From assembly GCA_028288585.1 (NCBI GenBank), contig JAQBNL010000095.1, positions 1 through 33,258 of the forward strand: a stretch of 33,258 bases of DNA, in the 5' to 3' direction. Positions within the stretch are counted from its first letter, which is position 1. Each line of letters opens with the position of its first letter. Source of the DNA: Chitinophagaceae bacterium (GTDB lineage: Bacteria > Bacteroidota > Bacteroidia > Chitinophagales > Chitinophagaceae). The translations under genes and the position numbers were made by a program. Shown in pieces: positions 24,909 to 32,663 of this stretch. A model generated the notes under the pieces. The model searched no databases. It had not been told where the DNA came from and saw only the letters and a list, made by a program, of their open reading frames with translations.

Positions 24909-25079
24909 ATGAAAAAGAACAGCTCTTTATTATTAGCAGCATTACTTTTCATCATCACTGCAATGAGTGGATGCCAGGTGATAGGAGATATATTTAAAGC
25001 AGGTGTATGGGTAGGCGTATTACTGGTTGTGTTGGTAGTTGGAATAATTATCTGGATAATAGGAAAAGCGAGGAAATAG
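24909..25079 (+). CDS. Short lipoprotein with one C-terminal membrane helix
   Basis: 56 residues: a lipoprotein signal peptide (KKNSSLLLAALLFIITAMSGC, lipobox AMSGC at Cys22), then QVIGDIFKAGVWVG and a strong helix LLVVLVVGIIIWIIG with a basic end. The ATG is six bases after the stop of the iron-permease-like gene, so it is probably co-transcribed. I recall similar short proteins in related genomes but know no function. It is easily missed in annotation because of its size. Confidence 0.7.
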   Translation: MKKNSSLLLAALLFIITAMSGCQVIGDIFKAGVWVGVLLVVLVVGIIIWIIGKARK

Positions 25080-25132
25080 ATAGACCCGGATAAAATTATA
25101 GCAGTTTTTAAATTGCTACAATCTCTGTATAT

Positions 25133-25360
25133 CTATGCTTTCTTTGAACCCTTTTTAGGGCCGGGTTTTTTGCCTCCCTTTTTAGGAGAAGATTTTTTAG
25201 GGACTTTCGCTCCCTCTTCTCTTGCTTCGGATAACCCGATAGCAATTGCCTGTTTACGGGATGTTACTTTTTTACCACTGCCGCTTTTTAATTCGCCCCG
25301 TTTTTTTTCGTGCATTGCTTTTTCTACTTTTTCACCTGCGTGTTTTGAATACTTTGCCAT
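25133..25360 (-). CDS. DUF6496-like lysine-rich small basic protein
   Basis: About 75 residues from MAKYSKHAGEKVEKAMHEKK; an ATG three codons upstream (25369) is also possible. The conserved core GELKSGSGKKVTSRKQAIAI continues GLSEAREEGAKVPKK, the DUF6496 pattern. The C-terminal tail is made of PKK/GPKKG-like repeats, resembling histone H1-type tails, so DNA binding is plausible but unproven. It lies downstream of the PA2169-like gene on the same strand with only 32 bases between, so the two are likely one transcript under the TTG-N13-TATACCT element. Confidence 0.82.
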   Translation of the reverse strand: MAKYSKHAGEKVEKAMHEKKRGELKSGSGKKVTSRKQAIAIGLSEAREEGAKVPKKSSPKKGGKKPGPKKGSKKA

Positions 25361-25392
25361 CTTATACATTTAGCGATTAATAATAAAATTTT

Positions 25393-25881
25393 TTACGCAG
25401 TTGCAGTTGCTGCAAGAGAGCGTATACTGTTTAGTGCGAATTGAATGCCGCTTAACTGGTGTGAGATAATTGGTTTTGTATTCCCTGTTATATTTTCATC
25501 CTCCATAGCTTCAGTGTAAGCTTTTATAGCAGCCTCTTCACCGGTAATACATGTTTTTAAAATTGCCTCCCTGTCGCCTGAAGTAATGGTAGACTTAATA
25601 TCCATCCATGTGCGATGCAAGGCGCCCAAAGGTCCTCCACCTTTATCAGGCGAACCTCCGGATTTAGATACTTCCCTTTTTAGTTCTTCAACGTACCTTA
25701 CTCTTTCCAGTGAATATTGCCTGAACATTTGTTGTAGTGTTACATCATTTATATCCTGTGCAGCATTTTCATAACCATATTTTCCATCATTGGCAATAGC
25801 AATTAAATGATTTAATCTTTCAATTGCTTTTTGATTTATATCTGGCATAATAAAGAAATTTAGTTTAAAAATATCAGGCAA
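25393..25881 (-). CDS. PA2169-family four-helix-bundle protein (DUF2383-like)
   Basis: 162 residues from the ATG at 25881, or 151 from the internal ATG at 25848 (MPDINQKAIERLNHLIAIAN), which looks like the family's usual start. Helices: AIERLNHLIAIANDGKYGYENAA; QQMFRQYSLERVRYVEELKREV; LHRTWMDIKSTITSGDREAIL; and EEAAIKAYTEAMEDENITG. The Glu-rich ferritin-like positions (YENAA, ERVRYVEEL, GEEAAIKAY) fit the family, whose function is unknown though often stress-linked. The stress promoter-like element ends 30 bases before 25881, and would leave 63 bases before 25848. Divergent from the CHASE3 kinase. Confidence 0.85.
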   Translation of the reverse strand: MPDIFKLNFFIMPDINQKAIERLNHLIAIANDGKYGYENAAQDINDVTLQQMFRQYSLERVRYVEELKREVSKSGGSPDKGGGPLGALHRTWMDIKSTITSGDREAILKTCITGEEAAIKAYTEAMEDENITGNTKPIISHQLSGIQFALNSIRSLAATATA

Positions 25882-25911
25882 TTTTTATACCAGTAGCGCC
25901 TTAATTTTATT

Positions 25912-25934
25912 AGGTATAAGAACAGAAAAATCAA
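25912..25934 (-). promoter_or_regulatory. Stress promoter-like element TTG-N13-TATACCT (PA2169-like)
   Basis: The minus strand reads TTGATTTTTC, then the rest of the 13-base spacer and TATACCT. Box and spacing equal those upstream of YtxH and Lmo0937-type genes, although GCAA after TTG is not kept here. Confidence 0.45.
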
Positions 25935-25945
25935 AATAACCTAAG

Positions 25946-25953
25946 TATATTTG
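25946..25953 (+). promoter_or_regulatory. -7 promoter box of the CHASE3 histidine kinase
   Basis: TATATTTG, a TAnnTTTG match 14 bases before the ATG at 25968; the leader would be very short. No -33 TTTG is seen at 19-21 bases upstream. Confidence 0.4.
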
Positions 25954-25967
25954 AAACAAAACCGTTA

Positions 25968-27377
25968 ATGCTAACCTCTATTACTGATAAAATTGGAGAC
26001 AGGGTCCGCTGGGGTTATCTTACCGCCTTTATTCTTTTACTTACCTCGTATATATTAACTTTTTATAGCTCCCAACAGGTATTAAACCAACAGCAACAGG
26101 TACATCATACAACTATCGTTATTAATACACTTGATATCCTGTCATCTGAATTAATAGATGCCGAGTCAGCAGTAAGAGGATATCTTATAGTAAAAGATGA
26201 AAGTTTTTTAAATGATTATTACAAAGCTCCGCATCGTATTGATTCCACATTTCTAAACCTTAAATGGCTAACATCAGACAATGAGCAACAACAAAAAAGA
26301 CTTGACACTTTACACCTATTAATAAAAAGTAAGCTGAATTTATTGACATTGGGATTGGCAATATTTAAAAGCAACAATGCTGTAATTCCTGATACCATGA
26401 TAAAAATGGGGCATGAAGGCAAACTGATAATGGATAGTATAAAAATGATGGCAGTAAAATTACAAACAGAAGAAAATGATCTGATGGCAAAAAGATCGAA
26501 CAGGGTAACTACTTTGTCCAACTTCATTAAAGTTATAAATATCGCCTCTATTGTTATAGCCGCTGTATTAGCCTTTTATTCCCTTACTACTTTTAATAAA
26601 GAAAATAAAGCAAAGCAGGCTGCAGATAAACAGGCCGACCAATTTAGAGAACAACTGCAGCTAAGAGTAAATGAACTGGATAGACTGAACACCGAATTAC
26701 TTGAACTGAGAAGTATTGAAAAATTTGCAGTTACAGGAAGGATATCCCGGACAATAGCTCATGAGGTAAGAAATCCTTTAACCAATATTAACCTGGCAAC
26801 TGAACATTTGCGCTCAGAAATACAACCCGGTGCTGAAACAGAACTTCTGTTTGATATGATAACAAGAAACAGCAACAGGATAAATGAATTAATAAATGAT
26901 CTTTTAAATTCTACAAAAGCCGCCCATCTCAATTTTACCAAAGTTAATATTAATGACATACTGGAACAGAGCCTGGGTTTTGCGCAGGACCGTATTGATT
27001 TAAAAGACATTAAAGTAATTAAGAATTTTGCAGCTCACCTTCCCCAGGTACTTGTTGATGTTGAAAAAATAAACATCGCTTTTTTAAATATCATCCTTAA
27101 TGCTGTGGAAGCGATAGAAGCGCAGCAAGGTATTATTACCCTTACCACAGAAAACAAAAATAACCGATGTACAGTTACTATTTCAGATAATGGAAAGGGT
27201 ATAGATAAAGAATCTATATCCAAATTATTTGAGCCATACTATACTACTAAAGAAAAGGGTACCGGCTTAGGATTAACCAATACACAAAATATTATTTTAA
27301 GCCATCATGCTAACATCTATGCAGAGAGTGAGGAAGGAAAAGGATCTTCTTTTATTATTTCATTTAACCATGCCTGA
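25968..27377 (+). CDS. CHASE3-domain sensor histidine kinase
   Basis: 469 residues. Helix at about 16-34, an extracytoplasmic CHASE3 domain (about 40-175, with ELIDAESAVRGYLIVKDESF), second helix about 188-206, and a coiled-coil linker (QLRVNELDRLNTELLELR). The kinase core has the H-box IAHEVRNPLTNI with phospho-acceptor His265, the N-box NIILNAVEAIE, G1 DNGKGID and G2 GTGLGL. It should autophosphorylate on His265 and pass the phosphate to a response regulator. No regulator gene is adjacent; the single-domain receiver at 29167 and the NtrC-type protein at 30670 are the local candidates. The signal is unknown. Confidence 0.93.
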   Translation: MLTSITDKIGDRVRWGYLTAFILLLTSYILTFYSSQQVLNQQQQVHHTTIVINTLDILSSELIDAESAVRGYLIVKDESFLNDYYKAPHRIDSTFLNLKWLTSDNEQQQKRLDTLHLLIKSKLNLLTLGLAIFKSNNAVIPDTMIKMGHEGKLIMDSIKMMAVKLQTEENDLMAKRSNRVTTLSNFIKVINIASIVIAAVLAFYSLTTFNKENKAKQAADKQADQFREQLQLRVNELDRLNTELLELRSIEKFAVTGRISRTIAHEVRNPLTNINLATEHLRSEIQPGAETELLFDMITRNSNRINELINDLLNSTKAAHLNFTKVNINDILEQSLGFAQDRIDLKDIKVIKNFAAHLPQVLVDVEKINIAFLNIILNAVEAIEAQQGIITLTTENKNNRCTVTISDNGKGIDKESISKLFEPYYTTKEKGTGLGLTNTQNIILSHHANIYAESEEGKGSSFIISFNHA

Positions 27378-27394
27378 AAAGGTTTACAAACTGC

Positions 27395-28519
27395 CTAACC
27401 GGCTTTATTAGTTTTCCTGCTTTTTAATACTTTTATTCTTTTATATATTCCCGCTCTTTTTGTACCGGTAATATCATCTCCTAAAAGTATTCCCCATGCC
27501 TGCAAGCCTTCTACCTGGTCGCAAATTATTTTTGTCATAGCAACAGCAGGTACCGATAAAAATAATCCTGAAATACCTGTTAACGCTCCGCCTGCTATTA
27601 CTCCTAATATTGATATTAATGCATTTATCCTTAGCCTTGAGGCTACAATTTTAGGCATCAGTATATTAACATCCAATATATGAATACCATACATTATAAC
27701 TATTACCCAAACTATATCACTTGTATTTGTAGAGGTGGTTAATGTTACCAGTACGGTAAACAGCGTTGCGGTAAACATACCTATATAAGGAATAATATTT
27801 AGCACTGCCGCTAACACACCAAAAAACAATGCATACTTTATACCCAGCATTACCAGCCCTATTGAATTACAGGCGGCTACTATTCCCATCTCTATCAGCA
27901 AGCCGGTCATATAACTGTTTATCATTAGCTTGGATTGCTTAATTACCAGGCCTACTTTATCGCTATGCTCCTTACGGAATACTGCATATAAAAACCTTCG
28001 GATAAGATCGCGGTAATAAAGAATAAGAAAAGTATAGATGGGCATTAATATAATAAGCATTAATGCCTCTGTAATAGAAAAGAAAGTATCACTGATGTAT
28101 TCTCCTTTAGTGCCTGTGATTTTTTCAGCAGCATCATTAAAAACTTCATTTTGTTCTCTTAGAGAAATATGCATTTTAGTTCTTATCCACCTCTGAACAG
28201 TTATCCAATGATCGTTAAGATGTTTTTTTATAGAAGGTATATCATCAACAAAATTGGCAATTTGTGTTGAGAGAAAATAAATTATTGCACTGATGAATAG
28301 TATTGCCAGTAATAATGATATGGCAATTGAAAGAACCCTGGGAATATTCCGGTTTTCTAAAAAATTAACCAGGGGTAAAAGTAAAACAGCCAGCAAAACA
28401 GCAAATGCCAGCGGAACCAGTATTTCCTGTGCAACGTAAATAAAGTAGCAAATAAAAAAGAACACAAGGAATTTAAATCCGAGCTGTACATAAAGTGGCG
28501 AGCTGTTATTTATTTGCAT
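27395..28519 (-). CDS. AI-2E family (PerM/UPF0118) membrane transporter
   Basis: 374 residues with about eight hydrophobic segments. Family marks: the N-terminal triple helix (KFLVFFFICYFIYVAQEILVPLAFAVLLAVLLLPLVNFL), NRNIPRVLSIAIS, the central cytosolic region (about 85-150), and the C-terminal GVLAAVLNIIPYIGMF and LMPKIVASRLRINALISILGVIAGGALTGISGLFLSVPA. The family includes TqsA and sodium/proton antiporter-type members; substrate prediction is unsafe. The gene is convergent with the kinase and lies downstream of the CsbD terminator, so it needs its own promoter. Confidence 0.9.
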   Translation of the reverse strand: MQINNSSPLYVQLGFKFLVFFFICYFIYVAQEILVPLAFAVLLAVLLLPLVNFLENRNIPRVLSIAISLLLAILFISAIIYFLSTQIANFVDDIPSIKKHLNDHWITVQRWIRTKMHISLREQNEVFNDAAEKITGTKGEYISDTFFSITEALMLIILMPIYTFLILYYRDLIRRFLYAVFRKEHSDKVGLVIKQSKLMINSYMTGLLIEMGIVAACNSIGLVMLGIKYALFFGVLAAVLNIIPYIGMFTATLFTVLVTLTTSTNTSDIVWVIVIMYGIHILDVNILMPKIVASRLRINALISILGVIAGGALTGISGLFLSVPAVAMTKIICDQVEGLQAWGILLGDDITGTKRAGIYKRIKVLKSRKTNKAG

Positions 28520-28532
28520 TTATTAAAGTTAT

Positions 28533-28563
28533 AAAAAAAGCCCTCATTTATACTGAGGGCTTT
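28533..28563 (-). terminator. Rho-independent terminator of the Lmo0937/CsbD transcript
   Basis: The stem AAAGCCCTCA / TGAGGGCTTT encloses a 7-base loop; on the minus strand it is followed by T-rich sequence. It lies 35 bases beyond the CsbD stop and before the AI-2E gene start. Confidence 0.8.
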
Positions 28564-28597
28564 ATAGCCTGATGTAAAAGATAATTAATAAACCCGG

Positions 28598-28789
28598 TTA
28601 TAAATCCTCAATCCATTTTATTACTTCATCTTTTGTTTTACCAATTTTCTTTTGCAACCTGCCAACCAGTTCATCATCTTTTCCTTCCTCATATTTTAAA
28701 TCATCATCACTCAGGTCGCCATAGGCTTGTTTTATCTTACCCTTGGTTTGATTCCAATCACCTTTTAATTTTAATTTCCAGCTTTCCAT
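28598..28789 (-). CDS. CsbD family stress protein
   Basis: 63 residues: a CsbD-like protein, with [54 protein letters not shown]. The family is induced by the general stress response in Bacillus and others; the function is unknown. It sits 42 bases after the Lmo0937-type gene on the same strand and ends before a terminator, so both likely form one transcript under the element at 29024. Confidence 0.93.
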   Translation of the reverse strand: MESWKLKLKGDWNQTKGKIKQAYGDLSDDDLKYEEGKDDELVGRLQKKIGKTKDEVIKWIEDL

Positions 28790-28831
28790 AATTTGAATTT
28801 TAGAAATGAAGAAATTATTTATTCCGGATGT

Positions 28832-28984
28832 TTATGCAGCTCCCCGTATAACTCTCAATAAGATGGCAATGATTGCTATCACCAAAAGTATATGAATTAG
28901 GTTACCTCCAAAAGGAGAAACAAAAGCTCCGAAGATCCAGACGATAATCAGGATTACTGCGATTACATATAATAAACTTCCCAT
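28832..28984 (-). CDS. Lmo0937-type small membrane protein
   Basis: 50 residues, not longer: MGSLLYVIAVILIIVWIFGA, then FVSPFGGNLIHILLVIAIIAILLRVIRGAA. Two hydrophobic helices are separated by a PFGGNLIH turn, which matches the Lmo0937/DUF5670 family of tiny membrane proteins commonly annotated in stress loci. The start is the ATG at 28984. A TTG-N13-TATACCT element ends 39 bases upstream, almost the same distance as for YtxH. It heads a two-gene transcript with CsbD. Confidence 0.85.
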   Translation of the reverse strand: MGSLLYVIAVILIIVWIFGAFVSPFGGNLIHILLVIAIIAILLRVIRGAA

Positions 28985-29023
28985 TTTTTAAGAGTTTAAA
29001 AGTGAAAAATAATTTTACACGAT

Positions 29024-29046
29024 AGGTATATAAAAAATATTGCCAA
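29024..29046 (-). promoter_or_regulatory. Stress promoter-like element TTG-N13-TATACCT (Lmo0937/CsbD)
   Basis: The minus strand reads TTGGCAATATTTTTTATATA then CCT, with 13 bases between TTG and TATACCT. It shares TTGGCAA and TATACCT with the YtxH element and the same distance to the start codon (39 and 40 bases). Confidence 0.5.
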
Positions 29047-29166
29047 AAATTTATTGTCTTAACATTCACTTGTTAAATAAAGGAACGATATAAAATATTT
29101 CACTATTGAGGTATCAAGGTGTAAAACCTCGGGGAAATAAGTCTACAATTTGAGTAAGCTAGCAGG

Positions 29167-29637
29167 TTAATGAACATTTTCTGACATTAAATTATCAATA
29201 GTTTCATTTATGGTATCCCTTGTAAAAGGCTTTCCAATAAAAATATCAGCCCCTGCAGCCAGCGCTTTATTTTTATTTGCTATAGTATCATCAGCAGTTA
29301 TCATAATTATCCTTGTTAATGGATGGTTGTTTTTTATTTGATGTATAAAATCAACGCCGCAGCCATCCGGCAGGTTATTATCCAAAAAGAGAAGGGATGG
29401 ATGCTTGGTATTCAGAATAATTTCAGCTTCGCGTATATTATTTACGAAAGTTGTTTGCAGATTCTTTTTTCTTAATATCCCTGTTAATAAAAAACAGATA
29501 TCATTTTCGTCCTCTACAATAAGTGCCTCTATATCCTGATCGAGATGTTTTTCCACACTGAAACCCTTTACAGGTAAAGGGCAATTTATCTGCCAGTACC
29601 GGTTATATAAATATTTTTTTAAAAAACTGCTATACAT
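29167..29637 (-). CDS. Single-domain response regulator
   Basis: 156 residues. After about 35 residues without recognised domain (SSFLKKYLYNRYWQINCPLP) comes a receiver domain with acidic pocket Glu42/Asp43 (IVEDEN), phospho-acceptor Asp86 (SLLFLDNNLPDG), Thr114 (IMITADD) and Lys136 (GKPFT). There is no output domain, so it would act by protein contact or phosphotransfer, as CheY-like proteins do. The N-terminal extension is unusual, and an alternative non-ATG start nearer the receiver is possible. The nearest kinase is the CHASE3 protein 1.8 kb away. Its promoter region is shared with the divergent BrkB gene. Confidence 0.88.
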   Translation of the reverse strand: MYSSFLKKYLYNRYWQINCPLPVKGFSVEKHLDQDIEALIVEDENDICFLLTGILRKKNLQTTFVNNIREAEIILNTKHPSLLFLDNNLPDGCGVDFIHQIKNNHPLTRIIMITADDTIANKNKALAAGADIFIGKPFTRDTINETIDNLMSENVH

Positions 29638-29705
29638 TAATTTTAAACTTATATGAACATTGTTATCTAAGGGTATATTCTTAAAATGTTGTGTAATTTG
29701 TAATT

Positions 29706-30641
29706 ATGAAGAAAAAGATAAAAAATGTCTACGTTTATTTAAAACAGGTCTTTACTGAATTTGTTGAGGATGATATTTTAAAATACAGCGCTTCCCTTGC
29801 TTACTATACAGTTTTTTCATTAGCGCCTGTTCTCATAGTTATTATATCAATATGCGGCGTTCTGTTTGGCAAAGAGGCAATACAGGGCCAGGTATATGGC
29901 CAGATGAAGGGATTAGTGGGCGGTGAGGCGGCCATCCAGGTTCAGGATACCATTAAAAATATTCATCTTACAGGGCATAATATTTTTGCCACCATAATAA
30001 GCATACTTGTTTTATTAATTGGTGCTACCGGCATTTTTGGAGAAGTACAGGATTCATTAAATAAAATATGGGGATTAAGAATTAAAACCAGGAAGACCTG
30101 GTGGAAACTTATCATTAACAGGTTGCTTTCCTTCTCAATAATAATATGTATAGGTTTTGTGATGATGGTATCGCTATTATTAAACGCAATGGTATCTGCT
30201 TTCGGAAAATTTTTAGCCCGGTATTTTTCAGAATTCAGTGTAATCGTTGTTCAAATAACTGATAGCGTACTAACCTTTGTTATTACTACATTTTTATTTT
30301 CGTTGATGTTTAAAATGCTGCCTGATGCTAAAATAAAATGGAAAGATGTTTTAGTTGGCGGGCTTATCACTTCTGTATTTTTTACACTTGGCAAACTGGC
30401 AATTGGATATTATCTTGGCTCCAGTAATATTGCTTCTGTTTATGGTGCCGCCGGTTCTATAATGATTATTATGGTATGGGTTTATTACAGCTCTATAATA
30501 TTATATTTGGGAGCAGAATTTACTAAAGTGTACGCTAAATTATATGGTGGCAAAATTTTCCCTAATGAATATGCCATATGGATAAAAACAGAAGAAACAC
30601 AGGTAGCAAACCCTGCATTAAAAAACAAAGTTTTAGAGTAA
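29706..30641 (+). CDS. YihY/BrkB family inner-membrane protein
   Basis: 311 residues. The hallmark N-terminus is VYLKQVFTEFVEDDILKYSASLAYYTVFSLAPVLIVIISI, followed by the segments IFGEVQDSLNKIWGLR, LLSFSIIICIGFVMMVSLLLN, the FVITTFLFSLMFKMLPDAKIKWKDVLVGG stretch and GYYLGSSNIASVYGAAGSIMIIMVWVYYSSIILYLGAEFTKVYA. About six to seven membrane helices. The family was once called ribonuclease BN in error; transport or envelope roles are suggested but not proven. A -7 box of the next gene lies across its stop codon. Divergent from the single-domain response regulator. Confidence 0.93.
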   Translation: MKKKIKNVYVYLKQVFTEFVEDDILKYSASLAYYTVFSLAPVLIVIISICGVLFGKEAIQGQVYGQMKGLVGGEAAIQVQDTIKNIHLTGHNIFATIISILVLLIGATGIFGEVQDSLNKIWGLRIKTRKTWWKLIINRLLSFSIIICIGFVMMVSLLLNAMVSAFGKFLARYFSEFSVIVVQITDSVLTFVITTFLFSLMFKMLPDAKIKWKDVLVGGLITSVFFTLGKLAIGYYLGSSNIASVYGAAGSIMIIMVWVYYSSIILYLGAEFTKVYAKLYGGKIFPNEYAIWIKTEETQVANPALKNKVLE

Positions 30642-30646
30642 CTTTG
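30639..30646 (+). promoter_or_regulatory. -7 promoter box of the NtrC-type gene
   Basis: TAACTTTG overlaps the brkB stop codon and matches TAnnTTTG, followed by C. It lies 23 bases before the ATG at 30670, suggesting the regulator has its own promoter in addition to read-through. Confidence 0.45.
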
Positions 30647-30669
30647 CTATCCCTAAACCGGTAGTCTTT

Positions 30670-32088
30670 ATGAACAAAAAAATCCTCATTATTGATGACG
30701 ATCTTGATATGTGTACTTTGCTCAGCAGATTCCTGGGTAAAAAAGGATATGATGTTGATGTAGCCCACAGCGCCTCAAAAGGCATAGCAAAAGTTACTGA
30801 AGGAATTTTTGACATTGTCTTATGCGATTTCCGCCTGGGTGATAAAGATGGTAAAGATGTTTTAGTTAAGATAAAGGAGCTAAACCCTGAAACAATTGTA
30901 ATTATTATCACAGGATATTCTGATATTAAAACTGCCGTGGACGTTATTAAGCTTGGCGCCTTTGATTACATTACAAAACCCCTGGTACCAGATGAAGTTA
31001 TAAATGTTATTGAAAAAGCTTTGGCGGCTCCTGCTGATGACCATGTAACTCCTTCTGTTAATGCTCCTGTCGCAAAAAATAAAAAGTCGTATGTTATTTC
31101 CGCTAACAAAGAATTTTTAGTTGGCCAGGATGGAGAAACAGCACAGCTTTATAAGCAGATAGAAATTGTTGCATCCACTAATTACAGTATCATTTTGTAT
31201 GGCGAAAGCGGTACAGGCAAAGAAGTAATTGCCAAAACAATTCATGAATACAGCAACCGGAAGGATAAACCATTTATTGCAATGGATTGCGGCACACTTT
31301 CAAAAGAACTTGCCGGCAGCGAATTATTCGGGCATGTAAAAGGCGCTTTCACCGGCGCTATTGTGGATAAAGAAGGACACTTTGAATTAGCCAATGGCGG
31401 TACTTTATTTTTAGATGAGGTTACCAATTTATCTTACGAGATACAGGCGGCATTATTAAGAGTTATACAGGAAAGGAAATTTAAAAGAGTGGGAGGCACA
31501 AAAGAAATGGATGTTGATATCCGTATCATTGTTGCATCCAATGAAAATTTACAGGATGCTTACCGTAAAGGGAAATTCAGGGAAGATCTTTATCACCGCT
31601 TTAATGAATTCTCTATAAATCTTCCGCCATTAAGAAACCGTAAAGTGGATATCCCTTTGTTCGCAGATTTTTTTCTTGATAAAACAAATAAAGAACTTAA
31701 TAAAAACATTGAGGGTTACGAAGATGATGTACAGGAAATGTTCTTAAACTACACCTGGCCCGGCAATCTGCGTGAATTTAGAAATGTAGTGAGAAGAGCC
31801 GTTTTGTTAACACCATCAGGCAAAATAACTTCAAAAGTGTTGCCATGGGAGATAACCAATTCATACACTCATCCGCATTCTGCTTCTCAAAACACTGACA
31901 ATAATTCTATACCTGAAAACTCAATTCCCAAGGATCTTGATTTAAAAGATGCTGCTGCCAAAGCTGAGTATGACACTATTATGAATGTTTTAAAGGATGT
32001 AAATTTTAATAAAACAAAAGCTGCCGAGATCCTGAAAATAGATAGGAAAACCTTATACAATAAGATAAAGATTTATCAATCTTTGTAA
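30670..32088 (+). CDS. NtrC-family sigma-54-dependent response regulator
   Basis: 472 residues. Receiver domain (about 1-118) with Asp9-11, phospho-acceptor Asp53 (LCDFRLGD) and Lys103 (ITKPL). Sigma-54 interaction AAA+ domain (about 145-385): Walker A GESGTGKE (178-185), GAFTGA sigma-54 contact loop (225-230), Walker B TLFLDE (245-250), the sensor/arginine-finger stretch GKFREDLYHRFNEF, and WPGNLREFRNV. The C-terminus (about 428-472) is a Fis-type helix-turn-helix (NKTKAAEILKIDRKTLYNKI) that binds DNA enhancers. Phosphorylated protein would open RNA polymerase complexes at sigma-54 promoters. The likely partner is an unlinked or local kinase such as the CHASE3 protein; this is inference. I found no good sigma-54 promoter in the window. 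Confidence 0.96.
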   Translation: MNKKILIIDDDLDMCTLLSRFLGKKGYDVDVAHSASKGIAKVTEGIFDIVLCDFRLGDKDGKDVLVKIKELNPETIVIIITGYSDIKTAVDVIKLGAFDYITKPLVPDEVINVIEKALAAPADDHVTPSVNAPVAKNKKSYVISANKEFLVGQDGETAQLYKQIEIVASTNYSIILYGESGTGKEVIAKTIHEYSNRKDKPFIAMDCGTLSKELAGSELFGHVKGAFTGAIVDKEGHFELANGGTLFLDEVTNLSYEIQAALLRVIQERKFKRVGGTKEMDVDIRIIVASNENLQDAYRKGKFREDLYHRFNEFSINLPPLRNRKVDIPLFADFFLDKTNKELNKNIEGYEDDVQEMFLNYTWPGNLREFRNVVRRAVLLTPSGKITSKVLPWEITNSYTHPHSASQNTDNNSIPENSIPKDLDLKDAAAKAEYDTIMNVLKDVNFNKTKAAEILKIDRKTLYNKIKIYQSL

Positions 32089-32168
32089 CGCTGTTTACTT
32101 TATAATTTTATTTACTCTCTCCTTTAAAAGGGGTACAGATTTTGCCACAGGGCTTATAACCATTTATC

Positions 32169-32186
32169 TCCCGATAGTTATCGGGA
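32169..32186. repeat. Palindromic element TCCCGATA-GT-TATCGGGA
   Basis: A perfect 8-bp inverted repeat with two central bases, 15 bases before the ATG at 32202. From memory, CCCGATAG-CTATCGGG-type palindromes are frequent between genes in Bacteroidota. It could be a dispersed element or a hairpin in the leader. Confidence 0.5.
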
Positions 32187-32201
32187 TTAAAATTAATTTA
32201 T

Positions 32202-32615
32202 ATGACTGAGACAAAAACGGATATAACAACTGAAACAATTGAAACCAAGCCGGGAGAAATGACTACGGTTACTTCTGTGCTTGAAAGATTAAGAGTTAAA
32301 AAACGGGATAAGGAGTTTAGAATGACCCCTGAAGGTTTTACAGCCGGCACTGGAAAATTTTATCAGCCCGAAGATCTGAAAATTATCAAAACATACCGTT
32401 TTGAGGGTGAATCGGATCCTGCAGACTCTTCAATAATTTATGTTATTGAAGCCAATGACGGATTGATAGGTTATAGTATGGATGCTTATGGAGTTTATAG
32501 CGATCATGACGAAGAAGGCTATGATGATTTTATAAGAAAGATACCGGTTGAAGAAAGAGATGAGCAACAGATATTCCAGGATGCTGACAGCATTCCTGCA
32601 GAGGGAGCAAAATAA
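32202..32615 (+). CDS. Unknown acidic soluble protein
   Basis: 137 residues. The first 30 residues are Thr/Glu-rich and likely disordered (TETKTDITTETIETKPGEMT). The core follows: TSVLERLRVKKRDKEFRMTPEGFTAGTGKFYQPEDLKIIKTYRFEGESDPADSSIIYVIEANDGLIGYSMDAYGVYSDHDEEGYDDFIRKIPVEE. No enzymatic motif is visible. I recall that similar Bacteroidota proteins are sometimes named phosphoribosylpyrophosphate synthetase, but nothing in the sequence supports that reaction. Monocistronic, between a palindromic element and a terminator. Confidence 0.75.
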   Translation: MTETKTDITTETIETKPGEMTTVTSVLERLRVKKRDKEFRMTPEGFTAGTGKFYQPEDLKIIKTYRFEGESDPADSSIIYVIEANDGLIGYSMDAYGVYSDHDEEGYDDFIRKIPVEERDEQQIFQDADSIPAEGAK

Positions 32616-32630
32616 ATCATCAAAACACAT

Positions 32631-32663
32631 AAACCTTGAGGTGTAAAATCTCAAGGTTTTTTT
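32631..32663 (+). terminator. Rho-independent terminator after the acidic protein gene
   Basis: A 9-bp stem (AACCTTGAG / CTCAAGGTT), 9-base loop and T-run. The T-run contains the stop codon of the converging acyl-CoA synthetase gene, so the two genes share this end. Confidence 0.85.
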
